DNA of 64,000 nucleotides from an uncultured Bacilli bacterium. GTDB taxonomy: Bacteria; Bacillota_I; Bacilli_A; RFN20; CAG-631. Each line of letters begins with the position of its first letter. Position 1 is the stretch's first letter. Where the stretch lies: positions 1 through 64,000 of the forward strand of contig CAKPXF010000004.1 of NCBI GenBank assembly GCA_934201705.1. Reading direction: 5' to 3'. Under the pieces are notes generated by a model that saw only the letters and a list, made by a program, of their open reading frames with translations, searched no databases and was not told where the DNA came from. A program made the position numbers and the translations under genes. This document shows, one piece after another, positions 17,583 through 26,333 of the stretch.

Positions 17583-17890
17583 TGAAATATTCAGTTATTA
17601 GAACTGATAAGTTCAATGATCAATTAACGGATATTATTCTTTATATCAATGCTACTTTTTCTAAAAAGGAAGCCATAGAATATCTAGATTTTTTAGAAAT
17701 ACAAATTAATAATCTTAGTGAATTTCCTTATATTGATGTAGTACCAAGATATCAACCAATTGCTAAACAAGGATATAGGGCACTAGTATGTAAACAAAAT
17801 ATTATATTTTATAAGGTTAACGAGGAAAAAAAAGAAATAGTACTTCATATCATAGTGCCATCAAAGAAAAATTATTTGTATATGATCTAA
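17582..17890 (+). CDS. RelE/ParE-family toxin
   Basis: A 102-residue basic protein with the RelE/ParE superfamily layout: two N-terminal helices (FNDQLTDIILYI, KEAIEYLDFLEIQI) followed by strands (YRALVCKQNIIFYKVNEE, IVLHIIVPSKKNY). RelE members cleave mRNA on the ribosome and ParE members target gyrase; I cannot decide which from sequence alone. It forms a type II module with the antitoxin just upstream. Confidence 0.85.
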   Translation: MKYSVIRTDKFNDQLTDIILYINATFSKKEAIEYLDFLEIQINNLSEFPYIDVVPRYQPIAKQGYRALVCKQNIIFYKVNEEKKEIVLHIIVPSKKNYLYMI

Positions 17891-18010
17891 GATTTGTTAT
17901 CAACTGTTTTAAAAATGGCAGTTTATGCTACAAATCAAAGAATTATTTTTTTAGATATTAACAGGGTTCATGATAATATTTATAATTTAATTGCGACTGG
18001 AGGCGACATA

Positions 18011-18235
18011 ATGAAAACTAAAATGTCTATTTCTATAGTGCTTTTCATAATCACCTCTGTATTTTTGTCAGTGTTTGTTGTATGGCCGTTGGTAGATGTA
18101 ATTAAACTGGAATTCAGTATTGGCATTATAATAGCTATACCGTTTGGAATATTAGTAATAACGCCATTGTGGATCTTTAGCTTGGTAACATTTATTATGG
18201 CGATTAATAAAGCAAAAAAAGTTGAAAAATTATAA
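18011..18235 (+). CDS. Small two-helix membrane protein
   Basis: A 74-residue protein with two strong hydrophobic segments (about 6-27 and 34-62) and a short Lys-rich C-terminus. I chose ATG 18011 because GGAGG lies about 8 nt upstream; the frame is open further upstream but without protein-like sequence. Unrecognised. It lies between the toxin-antitoxin pair and a lipoprotein gene. Confidence 0.5.
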   Translation: MKTKMSISIVLFIITSVFLSVFVVWPLVDVIKLEFSIGIIIAIPFGILVITPLWIFSLVTFIMAINKAKKVEKL

Positions 18236-18245
18236 AGAATGGAGT

Positions 18246-18269
18246 TTACTCTTCTAGGGAGTTTTTATT
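18246..18269 (+). terminator. Weak terminator-like hairpin
   Basis: ACTC and GAGT close a small loop, followed by TTTTTATT. The stem is short, so confidence is low. Confidence 0.3.
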
Positions 18270-18305
18270 GAATACAAATATTAACAATGGAGGTTGAAAG
18301 TATAT

Positions 18306-18929
18306 ATGTTAAGAAAGAAATTGTCTATTATTGTTTGCACTGTGCTTTTATCGATAACTTGCATGAGCTTAATTGCATGTGTAAATAACGCTGGTGGTGA
18401 AGAAAGTAAAAATTTTGTTCATGATAGCACGAAATGGTTTACAGAAGAAGAATTGTCGGCAAAAGGGCTTGCTGGTTTGCCTGCACCGACAGGATTGCTA
18501 GGAGAAATGCAATCAAGCGACGTATGGTATAATGGTGGCTACTCGTTTTCGCAAGTTTGTCCGAATGAAGATGCGTTTATGACGAATGCAAAAACATATT
18601 TTTTGTATATGAAAACAAATTATGATGGTTTGTTCGGTACACCGAGAATTGAAAAGTTCAGCATGGATACAAACGAAAATTGGTATATCATAGAGCAAAA
18701 GAATGATTTGTCCGACTATTTTGATAATAATCCGAGTAAATTGTACAAGTTCTATTATGTAAGGAATAACTCTTTGGGTAATGGCTATTTTACAAAAGAT
18801 TCGGTCTGGATTTTTGAAATTCGTTATGAATTCGATACAAATTTCGATGGGTACAAATTCAAACTATTTATTGAAAGTGCTGATTCATCTCATAATGGAA
18901 TTTACACGAACTATTATAAAATTAGATAA
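18306..18929 (+). CDS. Lipoprotein of unknown function
   Basis: About 207 residues, lipobox SLIAC (Cys 25). The mature part contains a Gly/Pro-rich segment (GLAGLPAPTGLLGEMQ) and a beta-rich second half with several Trp and Tyr. ATG 18306 is preferred over TTG 18294, which lies only one base from TGGAGG. Base composition is a little richer in G and C than its neighbours, which suggests acquisition. Unrecognised family. Confidence 0.6.
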   Translation: MLRKKLSIIVCTVLLSITCMSLIACVNNAGGEESKNFVHDSTKWFTEEELSAKGLAGLPAPTGLLGEMQSSDVWYNGGYSFSQVCPNEDAFMTNAKTYFLYMKTNYDGLFGTPRIEKFSMDTNENWYIIEQKNDLSDYFDNNPSKLYKFYYVRNNSLGNGYFTKDSVWIFEIRYEFDTNFDGYKFKLFIESADSSHNGIYTNYYKIR

Positions 18930-19357
18930 AAGCAATATATATAATTGGTGGTACAATGGGTGTTGCCAAGACAACGCATAACTATAAACTATATTTTTGG
19001 TTCTTTATTTTCTTCTATTGTATTTATGCTTATAAATTCCCTTTGTATATTTCTTTTTTTGTTTTTTATAAGGTATAAAGATTTATTTTATAAAGATTTT
19101 TTGTGTACTAGTAAAATAAGAAATTACAATATTTCTAAAAAAGAATAGGTTTTAAATGAAGATACAGTAATATATAGTGGTACAACTTTATTAAAAGGGA
19201 CTTTATAATATAATTTTACTATTGAGAAAAATTTGATAGATGATTTTATTGTGCATTTTGTAAGACTTGTCTCTAATTTTTGACAAATTCGTGTGTTTTG
19301 TAAAGAAAACACAAGTGCTATAGTAGTATTTTTAATAAAACGTCTAAGAAAATGTAA
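18930..19357. other. Gene-poor AT-rich stretch
   Basis: I see no credible gene. A frame from about 18944 reads IIGGTMGVAKTTHNYKLYFW and then hydrophobic residues to a stop near 19078, but without a clear start or ribosome site. It may be a remnant of a membrane protein. Confidence 0.3.
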
Positions 19358-19800
19358 ATGGCGTATTTACCTAATAACGCTTGGTATTTTAGAAATGAAT
19401 CAGTTCGTGCAAATTATACAAATATTGAAAAAGGAATATTTGAAACAACTAAATATTTAGAAATGTTTTTAAGAAACTTAATATTGAATGAAAAAATGAA
19501 TTGAAGAATAGATATTTACATATAAATTGGAACAAAAAAGTAGACATTTGAGATGAAAAAGTGAACATTGGAGATGAAAAAGTAGATATTAACTCTTTAA
19601 ACACATCAACAAAAATGAAGAAAAAAATTATAAATTTATATAATGGCTTATCACAAAAGAATTATTTTGGTAGGATTGAAGTAATGCCATTATTAAATAT
19701 CTCACCATCTAAAGCTTCAAAATTTCTTAAAATATTATTAGATTTAAAAATTATTACTTCAGTTAAAAACCATGGTAAAGTAAGCATCGCTTTTATGTAA
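19358..19800 (+). pseudogene. Fic-family protein remnant (C-terminal half)
   Basis: From ATG 19358 the frame reads AYLPNNAWYFRNESVRANYT then IEKGIFETTKYLEMFLRNL, typical of the region after the Fic core in Fic/DOC proteins. One A is missing in the A run near 19496, shifting to NELKNRYLHINW. A TGA at 19549-19551 interrupts a linker made of seven-residue repeats (xDEKVxIG). A winged-helix domain (PLLNISPSKASKFLKILLDL) ends at 19798-19800. The catalytic HPFxxGNG half is absent, so it cannot AMPylate targets. Confidence 0.75.
19540..19593. repeat. 21-bp repeat encoding a seven-residue linker
   Basis: Units start at 19540, 19561 and 19582 (GTAGACATT, GTGAACATT, GTAGATATT) with an exact 21-bp period. 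Because the period is a multiple of three, each unit encodes V-(D/N)-I-x-D-E-K inside the Fic remnant. Confidence 0.75.
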
Positions 19801-19825
19801 AAATATATAGTTCAAAATGATTTTA

Positions 19826-19855
19826 TTGAAATTTAATTGTTAGAAAGAGTATAAT
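19826..19855 (+). promoter_or_regulatory. Promoter of the 121-residue gene
   Basis: TTGAAA (19826-19831) and TATAAT (19850-19855) are 18 bp apart, 27 bp before the ATG. Confidence 0.55.
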
Positions 19856-19881
19856 TAAAACTGATTTTAAAGGAGAATTTT

Positions 19882-20247
19882 ATGGATAAGTTTACTTTAG
19901 TTTTAGGCGAAGAAAATAATGTTTTACCAGGGAAATTATGGACAGAGTATAGTGTTGAAATAACAGAAAAAGAAATGATTTGTACTGCAAAAAAGGATCA
20001 AAACACTTTAGTTAAAATTCCTTTTGATTCATTTACAAAAGCTGAATTTGGAATTGGTAGTGGAAATTTATGGTTACAATGTAAAGTTGAAAATGATAGT
20101 TTAGTTTTTTGCTCTCCAAGAAAATGCTGGAAATCAGAACAAGGGAAGCTATTAATTGAAAGAATTAATTCAGTTGTTGAAGTTGAAGATATGAAAGCAT
20201 ATAACTCATATACTGGCCCTTTCTTCTTTTTCTACATGTTTAAATAG
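19882..20247 (+). CDS. Uncharacterised 121-residue cytoplasmic protein
   Basis: There is no signal peptide and no membrane segment except a Phe-rich end (GPFFFFYMFK). The alternating hydrophobic pattern suggests a small beta-barrel, like the PH-type or bacterial SH3-type domains, but I cannot assign a family. AAAGGAG precedes the ATG by 8 nt. It has its own promoter and terminator, so it is monocistronic. Confidence 0.65.
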   Translation: MDKFTLVLGEENNVLPGKLWTEYSVEITEKEMICTAKKDQNTLVKIPFDSFTKAEFGIGSGNLWLQCKVENDSLVFCSPRKCWKSEQGKLLIERINSVVEVEDMKAYNSYTGPFFFFYMFK

Positions 20248-20254
20248 TCTAAAG

Positions 20255-20289
20255 CAAAGCCGATGTCAATTTATGATGTCGGCTTTTTA
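20255..20289 (+). terminator. Rho-independent terminator
   Basis: AAAGCCGA and TCGGCTTT enclose a loop that pairs further (TGTCA region) and are followed by T residues. Confidence 0.85.
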
Positions 20290-20348
20290 TAAAGTTAAAC
20301 TATTAAAAGTTTAATACAATTCATTAGTAAAATGTAGATTATAAAAAA

Positions 20349-20363
20349 TGAAACCGCTTAACA
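20349..20363. promoter_or_regulatory. Imperfect cre-like site
   Basis: TGAAACCGCTTAACA is close to the CcpA-binding consensus but has one extra base in the second half. It lies 56 bp before the OB-fold lipoprotein gene. Weak evidence. Confidence 0.25.
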
Positions 20364-20418
20364 TTTGATTAAGAAAAATAAAAGAGTAATATAAAGTTGT
20401 TTTAATGGAGGCTAATTA

Positions 20419-22635
20419 ATGAAAAGAAAAAACAATTTTAAATCTTTATTAGTTTTATTTTTATCTGTTAGTATTTTAAGCTGTAATAATCAGTCGTCAG
20501 TTAGTAATAGTGATGTTTCACAAAATGAAAGCTCATCAAGTGAACACACAAGTTCAAGTGAAAGTGAATCTTCATCAAACGAAACAAGTAGTTCAAATAG
20601 AGAAGAAAGTTCATCAAAAGATGAAAGCAGTTCTAGCACTGAGGATAGTTCATTTAGTGAAGAAAGTAGCTCTAGTATTGAAAATAGTTCATCAAGTGAA
20701 GATAATTCTTCAAGTGACACTATAACATACATTACAATTGCAGAAGCATTAAAATTATGCGAAAACAATGATTTAAACACAAGATATTATATTAAAGGTA
20801 CTGTTAAGAAAGTAACAAATCCTAATTATGGTGAAATGACTATAGAAGATGAAACAGGCTCAATTTATTGCTATGGAACATATGATAGTACTGGTGAAAA
20901 AAGATATAATGAATTAGATGATCAACCAGTTGCTGGAGATGAAGTTGTATTATATGCGTTATTAAACGTATTTAATGGAACGCCACAAGTAAAATCTGGT
21001 TGGATTATTGAAGTTAAGCATAAGCAAGTTGATGAAAGTGATTATGTAAGTAAAACAATCGATGAATGCCGTAAAGTAGAAGAAACTAGTAAGGTAAAAG
21101 TAAGTGGTGTAGTAGCTGCAATTACTTATTCTACTGGAATTATTCCAAATGGTTTCTATCTTGCTGATAATACAAATTCAATTTATGTATATGATGCACA
21201 AATAGCTTCTAAATTGAGTGTTGGTAATTCAATTACTATTCTTGGAGAAAGAGTTAACTTTATTGCAGCAAATGAAGCACCATATGCTAATACTTTTGGA
21301 TATACTGGTTGTGTTCAATTAACTAATTGTATTTTAAAATCTAATGACAAAGAAACAAAGGATTTTGATAAATCATGGGTTAAAGAGTCAACTATAAAGG
21401 AAATTATGGAAACTCCAATCACTAATAATATTACAACAACAATTTATAAGGTTAATGCAGTGGTAAATAAAAAACCAGGGGATGGTTTTATAAACTACTA
21501 TATTAATGATTTAGATAATAAAACAGGCACATATACTTATACACAATGTAATGGTAATGATTTTACATGGCTTGATGAATTTGATGGCAAAGTATGTGAA
21601 GTATATTTATCTGTAATAAATGCTAAATCAACAGTATCTGGATGTTTTTGGAGAATTCTACCTATTCAAGTAAAAGATAATAATTATCAATTTGATTTAA
21701 GTTCAACAGCTAAATTTGTAGTTGATTATTATGGCTATAATCAATTCTTAACAAATTATACAGGCGATCCAAAACTTAAATTAAATACAACAATATCTTC
21801 AACTTTATTAGGCTTTGAAAATGCAACTTTATCATACACTTCAAGCAATGAAAATGTTGTTTATTTTGAAAAAGAAAATGAAGATTTAATTATGCATACA
21901 AAAAATGCTGGTACAGCAACTATTACAATTACTGGAAAATATGAGCAATATACTTATAGTAAAACAATTGAAATTACAAATACTGATGCTAGTACTATAA
22001 ATACAATAACTGTAAAGGAAGCATATGAAGCAGATATGGAAACAACAGTTACTGTAAAAGGAATTGTTGCTTCATCACTTGTAAACCAACAAGGTTTCTA
22101 TTTAGTTGATGAAACTGGAGCAATTGCTGTAAAAACAACTAGTGAAGAATTAGCAAAGCTAACTTTAGGAAATGAAGTAGTTGTAACTGGAACAAGAACA
22201 AATACAATTGGTGAAAAAACAGGACAATCATGCATTTTAGACGCTACAGTTGATGCAAACTATTTTGGAAAGCATAAATATTCAACAGCTTCATTTAAAG
22301 ATTCAACATTAAAAGAATTGATTGCTCTTGAAAAGAATTACAAAAATACTGAACAAGTATATAAAATTAAAGCTTCGTATTCAATATACAATGATCCAAA
22401 GGGTAATTATTCAAATATTAATTTAGTTGATAATGAAGGAAATAGCCTAAGACTATATACAAGTAATCCTAGTCAATATGAATGGCTAACAAGGATTATT
22501 GAAGAAGGTAAAGAATTCACTTGTGAAATGGCTTTAGTTAACTTCAATGGTAAAAAACAAGTTGGTTGTATATTAGCTGTTTATTTAGCTGATGGCACAA
22601 AAGTTGCTAATAGCCTTTACATAAAAAGTAACTAA
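20419..22635 (+). CDS. Lipoprotein with Ser/Glu linker and repeated OB-fold domains
   Basis: A 738-residue lipoprotein (lipobox SILSC, Cys 22). Residues of about 30-98 are almost only Ser, Glu, Asp, Asn and Thr, a flexible stalk. Several OB-fold-like domains of the YhcR/DUF5689 type follow: a xxVxGTVxxV...(Y/F)x(I/L)xDxTGxIxxY pattern recurs near residues 115, 220, 545 and 625. An Ig-like stretch lies around 440-520 (YTSSNENVVYF). Such domains accompany extracellular nucleases and glycan-binding proteins; no catalytic domain is visible. GGAGG precedes the ATG. Confidence 0.7.
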   Translation: MKRKNNFKSLLVLFLSVSILSCNNQSSVSNSDVSQNESSSSEHTSSSESESSSNETSSSNREESSSKDESSSSTEDSSFSEESSSSIENSSSSEDNSSSDTITYITIAEALKLCENNDLNTRYYIKGTVKKVTNPNYGEMTIEDETGSIYCYGTYDSTGEKRYNELDDQPVAGDEVVLYALLNVFNGTPQVKSGWIIEVKHKQVDESDYVSKTIDECRKVEETSKVKVSGVVAAITYSTGIIPNGFYLADNTNSIYVYDAQIASKLSVGNSITILGERVNFIAANEAPYANTFGYTGCVQLTNCILKSNDKETKDFDKSWVKESTIKEIMETPITNNITTTIYKVNAVVNKKPGDGFINYYINDLDNKTGTYTYTQCNGNDFTWLDEFDGKVCEVYLSVINAKSTVSGCFWRILPIQVKDNNYQFDLSSTAKFVVDYYGYNQFLTNYTGDPKLKLNTTISSTLLGFENATLSYTSSNENVVYFEKENEDLIMHTKNAGTATITITGKYEQYTYSKTIEITNTDASTINTITVKEAYEADMETTVTVKGIVASSLVNQQGFYLVDETGAIAVKTTSEELAKLTLGNEVVVTGTRTNTIGEKTGQSCILDATVDANYFGKHKYSTASFKDSTLKELIALEKNYKNTEQVYKIKASYSIYNDPKGNYSNINLVDNEGNSLRLYTSNPSQYEWLTRIIEEGKEFTCEMALVNFNGKKQVGCILAVYLADGTKVANSLYIKSN

Positions 22636-22668
22636 TAAGAGATTTTAATTTGTATTAATAAAAATGAT

Positions 22669-22709
22669 TGTGAAAGATCTATTAATAAAGGCCTTTCACA
22701 TTTTTTTTG
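22669..22709 (+). terminator. Rho-independent terminator
   Basis: TGTGAAAG and CTTTCACA form the stem, followed by eight T residues. It lies 34 bp after the OB-fold lipoprotein gene. Confidence 0.85.
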
Positions 22710-22724
22710 ATTAAAAAGCAAAAA

Positions 22725-22785
22725 TTTTTGCATTTAAGTGCAAAAAGTAATAATTTATAAAAGTTTTTGCATTTGAGTGCAAAAA
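22725..22785. repeat. Pair of 22-bp near-palindromes (operator candidate)
   Basis: TTTTTGCATTTAAGTGCAAA starts at 22725, and a copy differing at one base (GAG for AAG) starts at 22764, each ending AAAAA. Each unit is an imperfect palindrome (TTTTTGCA with TGCAAAAA). They lie directly upstream of the promoter of the second DUF4143 ATPase. Confidence 0.75.
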
Positions 22786-22787
22786 TA

Positions 22788-22816
22788 TTGTATATTAATA
22801 TTCTTTGTAGTATACT
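22788..22816 (+). promoter_or_regulatory. Promoter of the second DUF4143 ATPase
   Basis: TTGTAT (22788-22793) and TATACT (22811-22816) are 17 bp apart, immediately downstream of the second palindrome. Confidence 0.6.
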
Positions 22817-22844
22817 AAATATAGAATAAATTGGAGTGACTTGT

Positions 22845-24158
22845 ATGATAAATAATGAAAATCTTAAAAATAGAGATACATATTTAAACAAGCTTATTGC
22901 ATTTCAAGATAAAGAAGTAATTAAAGTTGTTACAGGAATAAGAAGAAGTGGAAAATCAAAGCTTTTGCAGTTAATGATTAATCATCTTCTTGAAGAAGGT
23001 AAAGATAAAAATCAAATTATAGAAATGCACTTTGAAAGAATGGATTTTTCACTGATGTCATATAAGGATGTGTATAATTATGTTAAAGAAAGAATTATCC
23101 CTAATAAAATAATGTATTTATTTTTTGACGAAATACAAAGAATTACTGGATGGGAAAATGCTATTAATGCTTTAAGAGTGGAATTTAATACAGATATTTA
23201 TGTTACTGGTTCTAATGCTTATTTATTATCAAGCGAGTATTCAACATATTTAGCAGGAAGATGTGTTGAAATAAAAATGTATCCTTTATCTTTTAACGAG
23301 TTTTTATACTTTCATGATTTTAAAGTTAAAGAAATTAATAGTGCATTTGGTGGAATAAAGCGAGAAGTAATAGATATAAATGGTGTTAGCTATTCATTAA
23401 AAGAAGCATTTGATGCATATTTAAGATTTGGTGGAATGCCAGGAATAATAGATGTTGGTTTAGAACAGGAAAAAGCGTTTATGCTACTTGAAGGAATATA
23501 TAGCACTATAATAACTAGAAATATTTTAGAAAGAGAAAAAAGAAAAGATGAAAAAACAGTATCTGACGCATTATTATTAAAAAAAATAATATTGTTTTTA
23601 GCTGATAATATCGGATCAAATGTTTCTTCTTCAACTATTGGAAATACGTTATCTAGTGTTGGACTATTAAACGAAAAAAGAAATAAAAAAGTTCCTAGTT
23701 CACATACAGTAGATAGTTATATAAATGCCATCGTTGAAACCTTTATGTTTTATGAAATAAAAAGGTTTGATCTCAAAGGTAAAGAATATTTAAAAACATT
23801 AGGTAAATATTATATAGCTGATATAGGAATTAGAAATTATTTACTAGGATTAAGAGACAAAGATAGAGGACACATTTTAGAGAATATAGTATATTTTGAA
23901 CTTTTAAGAAGAGGTTATGATGTGGCAATTGGAAAAATTGATAATAAAGAAATAGATTTTATTGCAAATAACCCAAAAGAAAAAATATATTTCCAAGTAA
24001 CTGAATCATTAAGTAATGAAGACACAAGAAAAAGAGAATTAGATCCACTTAAGAAAATTAAAGATAATTATGAAAAAATAATACTATCTTTAGATGAAAC
24101 AGAAGATGTTTTTGATGGAATAAAAGTAATTAATTTAATTTCATGGTTGCTAAAATAG
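22845..24158 (+). CDS. AAA-type ATPase with DUF4143 C-terminal domain
   Basis: About 437 residues. Walker A GIRRSGKS is at residues 31-38 and Walker B YLFFDEIQ near 90. The AAA_14/DUF4143 pair follows, with DUF4143 from about residue 270 and a nuclease-like pattern (KEIDFIANNP...KIYFQVTES) near 375-395. I chose ATG 22845 because GGAG at 22833-22836 overlaps the in-frame GTG 22836. It is only distantly similar to the ATPase at 13027. It has its own palindromic operators and terminator, so it is an independent unit. Biological role unknown. Confidence 0.85.
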   Translation: MINNENLKNRDTYLNKLIAFQDKEVIKVVTGIRRSGKSKLLQLMINHLLEEGKDKNQIIEMHFERMDFSLMSYKDVYNYVKERIIPNKIMYLFFDEIQRITGWENAINALRVEFNTDIYVTGSNAYLLSSEYSTYLAGRCVEIKMYPLSFNEFLYFHDFKVKEINSAFGGIKREVIDINGVSYSLKEAFDAYLRFGGMPGIIDVGLEQEKAFMLLEGIYSTIITRNILEREKRKDEKTVSDALLLKKIILFLADNIGSNVSSSTIGNTLSSVGLLNEKRNKKVPSSHTVDSYINAIVETFMFYEIKRFDLKGKEYLKTLGKYYIADIGIRNYLLGLRDKDRGHILENIVYFELLRRGYDVAIGKIDNKEIDFIANNPKEKIYFQVTESLSNEDTRKRELDPLKKIKDNYEKIILSLDETEDVFDGIKVINLISWLLK

Positions 24159-24164
24159 CAATTT

Positions 24165-24187
24165 AGTCACTTTATAGTGGCTTTTTC
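24165..24187 (+). terminator. Rho-independent terminator
   Basis: AGTCACT and AGTGGCT pair (one G-T) around a four-base loop, followed by T residues. Confidence 0.7.
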
Positions 24188-24248
24188 TTTAGTTTATAAA
24201 AAAAATCGTTTATAATAGTAAATGAAGTGATAAACGGAGAGATAATTT

Positions 24249-25424
24249 ATGAATAAACCTAGAGTTTTGTTAACATATATAGAATCAGGAATGGGACATA
24301 TAATGTCAATGCAAGCAATTGCTAGTGGCTTAAAGGCAAAATATGCTGATGAAATTGAAATTATAGAATCTTATATTATGGATGAAGGAGATAAAGATAC
24401 TGAAGGCTTTGAAAAATTTTTATCTAATTGTACTAAAGAAACAAATAAAAATAAAATATTTGGAGTTAGTATTTTTTGGTTTTTAGAATTAGTAGGCAAG
24501 CAACACTTTATGAGGCTTGTCCATAGAACACTTTTTAAGAAATATACAGATGCTACAATGCAAGCAATGCTAAAGTATAATCCAGATGTTATTATATCAA
24601 CACATTACTTCATTACCTTTGCAGCCTTAGAATTAAAAAAGAAATATCTTCCTAATTTAACTGTTATTACTTATAATCCTGATAATAATGTTCATGTATG
24701 GTGGGATAATAGATCAGATTTATTTATTAATAACAATATTGAAGCTTGTAATGAAGCAATAAGAAAAAGAGAGTTTAAATATGATCAAATTAAACGTGTT
24801 TTCTTTACAGCCAGAGATGAGGTTGCTTCATCTACTGGAAGTAAGGAAGATTATAGAAAAAAATACAATCTACCACTTGATAAGTTTACTGTTATGATAG
24901 CAGATGGTGCTTATGCAGCTGGTAAGGCTAAAAGTGTATGTAATCAATTAATTAGAAAAATAAAATTTCCAATTACAATTATATTTTTAGCTGGTAAAAA
25001 TGAAAAAATGTATGCTTATTATGAAAAAAGACGCGCAAAAATGCCTAAAAATATAACATTTGTTAATCTGAAATTTACGCCATTTGCTTACGAATATTAT
25101 GGAGCTAGTGATATATTTATTACAAAATCAGGGCCAAATGCTGTTTTAGATTCATTATTTATGGGAACACCAGTGATTGTTGATTATTATGCTCATTGTA
25201 TTGAAAAAGGAACAGCTAAGCTATTTACTGAAGAATTAAAATGTGGTGTAACATGCTATAAATTATCACATCTTTCAAGGCAAGTAGCCTTTATGTATGA
25301 ACACCCAGAATTTTTAGCGCAGTTAAGAAAAAATATTAAGAAAAATGTTAATAAAAAGCAAAATGGTTCATCACAAATTGCTGATATTATTATAAAAGAA
25401 CTAAAAGAAAAGGAACTTATTTAA
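24249..25424 (+). CDS. Diacylglycerol glycosyltransferase (MGDG synthase/UgtP type)
   Basis: A 391-residue GT28-type (GT-B fold) glycosyltransferase. The N-terminal MGDG-synthase domain begins with SGMGH (residues 13-17) and continues to about 190 (PDVIISTHYF). The C-terminal half carries the nucleotide-sugar site SGPNAVLDSLFMGTPVIV (about 298-315). The enzyme should transfer sugar from a UDP-sugar to diacylglycerol at the inner membrane face, making glycolipids or teichoic-acid anchors. CGGAGAG precedes the ATG. The acyltransferase gene follows after one base, so the two lipid enzymes are coupled. Confidence 0.85.
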   Translation: MNKPRVLLTYIESGMGHIMSMQAIASGLKAKYADEIEIIESYIMDEGDKDTEGFEKFLSNCTKETNKNKIFGVSIFWFLELVGKQHFMRLVHRTLFKKYTDATMQAMLKYNPDVIISTHYFITFAALELKKKYLPNLTVITYNPDNNVHVWWDNRSDLFINNNIEACNEAIRKREFKYDQIKRVFFTARDEVASSTGSKEDYRKKYNLPLDKFTVMIADGAYAAGKAKSVCNQLIRKIKFPITIIFLAGKNEKMYAYYEKRRAKMPKNITFVNLKFTPFAYEYYGASDIFITKSGPNAVLDSLFMGTPVIVDYYAHCIEKGTAKLFTEELKCGVTCYKLSHLSRQVAFMYEHPEFLAQLRKNIKKNVNKKQNGSSQIADIIIKELKEKELI

Positions 25425-25425
25425 A

Positions 25426-26241
25426 ATGGCTAGAAAAACATTTTATTATCATGTAGATGAGCAAGATGATTTTGGTGGCCTTGGCGTTAATAATAAGCCT
25501 TTAAAGGATGATTTTAAGTACATAAATAAAAATATATTTTATAGAATAATTAGTTTTATTTTATATTATTTGATTGCTTTTCCTATTTTATATATTTATT
25601 CAAGAATAGTTTTAGTAAGTAAAGTAAAAAATAAAAAGCAAGTGAAAAAAGAATTAAAAAAGCAAAGCTTTTTCTTATATAGTAACCATACTCATTATTA
25701 TGATGCTTTTTTATCACATATATTTATTGGCATTCCACGTCGTGTTTATGTAATATCACATCCTGATGCTGTAAATATTCCATTTATTGGTAGCCTTGTA
25801 ATGATGCTTGGTTGCTTACCGCTTCCAAGCAATATAAAAACATTTAAAGCTTTTCAAAATGCTATGAAGCAAAGGTTAAATGAAAATGCTATTATAGCAG
25901 TTTATCCTGAGGGCACTTTATGGCCTTATTATAATAAGATTAGAAAAATGAATAAGGCTGCTTTTAAATATCCAGCTATGTATAAAAAGCCTATAGTAAT
26001 TTGTGCACAAACCTATAAGCAAAGAAAAATATTTAAAAATCTAAAGCCTAAAATGACTTTAACGCTTTCACATGTTGTTTATCCTAACAAGGATTTTTCT
26101 GTTGAAGAAAATCAAAATATGTTTTATGAGGAAGCTATGAAGTTTTGGAGTGAAACAGTTTTAAAGGAAGATAATTATTCTTATAACAACTATGTTTTGG
26201 TTGAAGATAAAAGCAATTTGAGTGATAACGAACAAAAGTAA
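25426..26241 (+). CDS. plsC: 1-acylglycerol-3-phosphate acyltransferase (PlsC type)
   Basis: A 271-residue membrane-associated enzyme. A hydrophobic segment spans residues of about 40-65. The acyltransferase motif NH-x4-D is NHTHYYD at 87-93 and the EGT motif is YPEGT near 160. It should make phosphatidic acid from lysophosphatidic acid. It starts one base after the glycolipid synthase stop, with AAGGA about 12 nt upstream, so the operon links phosphatidate and glycolipid production. The exact acyl acceptor is inferred from family. Confidence 0.85.
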   Translation: MARKTFYYHVDEQDDFGGLGVNNKPLKDDFKYINKNIFYRIISFILYYLIAFPILYIYSRIVLVSKVKNKKQVKKELKKQSFFLYSNHTHYYDAFLSHIFIGIPRRVYVISHPDAVNIPFIGSLVMMLGCLPLPSNIKTFKAFQNAMKQRLNENAIIAVYPEGTLWPYYNKIRKMNKAAFKYPAMYKKPIVICAQTYKQRKIFKNLKPKMTLTLSHVVYPNKDFSVEENQNMFYEEAMKFWSETVLKEDNYSYNNYVLVEDKSNLSDNEQK

Positions 26242-26258
26242 ATTAAATCACATTATCA

Positions 26259-26288
26259 GAAGGGTATGACAACTCTTCCTTTTTTTTG
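26259..26288 (+). terminator. Rho-independent terminator
   Basis: GAAGGGT and ACTCTTC pair (one wobble) and are followed by eight or more T residues. Confidence 0.75.
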
Positions 26289-26333
26289 AAATTTTAGTAC
26301 AATTTGATCGTATAGAAAATTTCAAAAATCTTG

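Noticed and set aside
18945..19148. 67-residue hydrophobic frame
   Set aside because: It has no ribosome site and a low-complexity AT-rich sequence; I treat it as non-coding.
20490..20780. Minus-strand frame rich in Leu and Ser
   Set aside because: It is the reverse reading of the Ser/Glu stalk of the OB-fold lipoprotein, an artefact of repetitive codons. The same applies to 9551-9913, 42319-42597 and 51630-51899.
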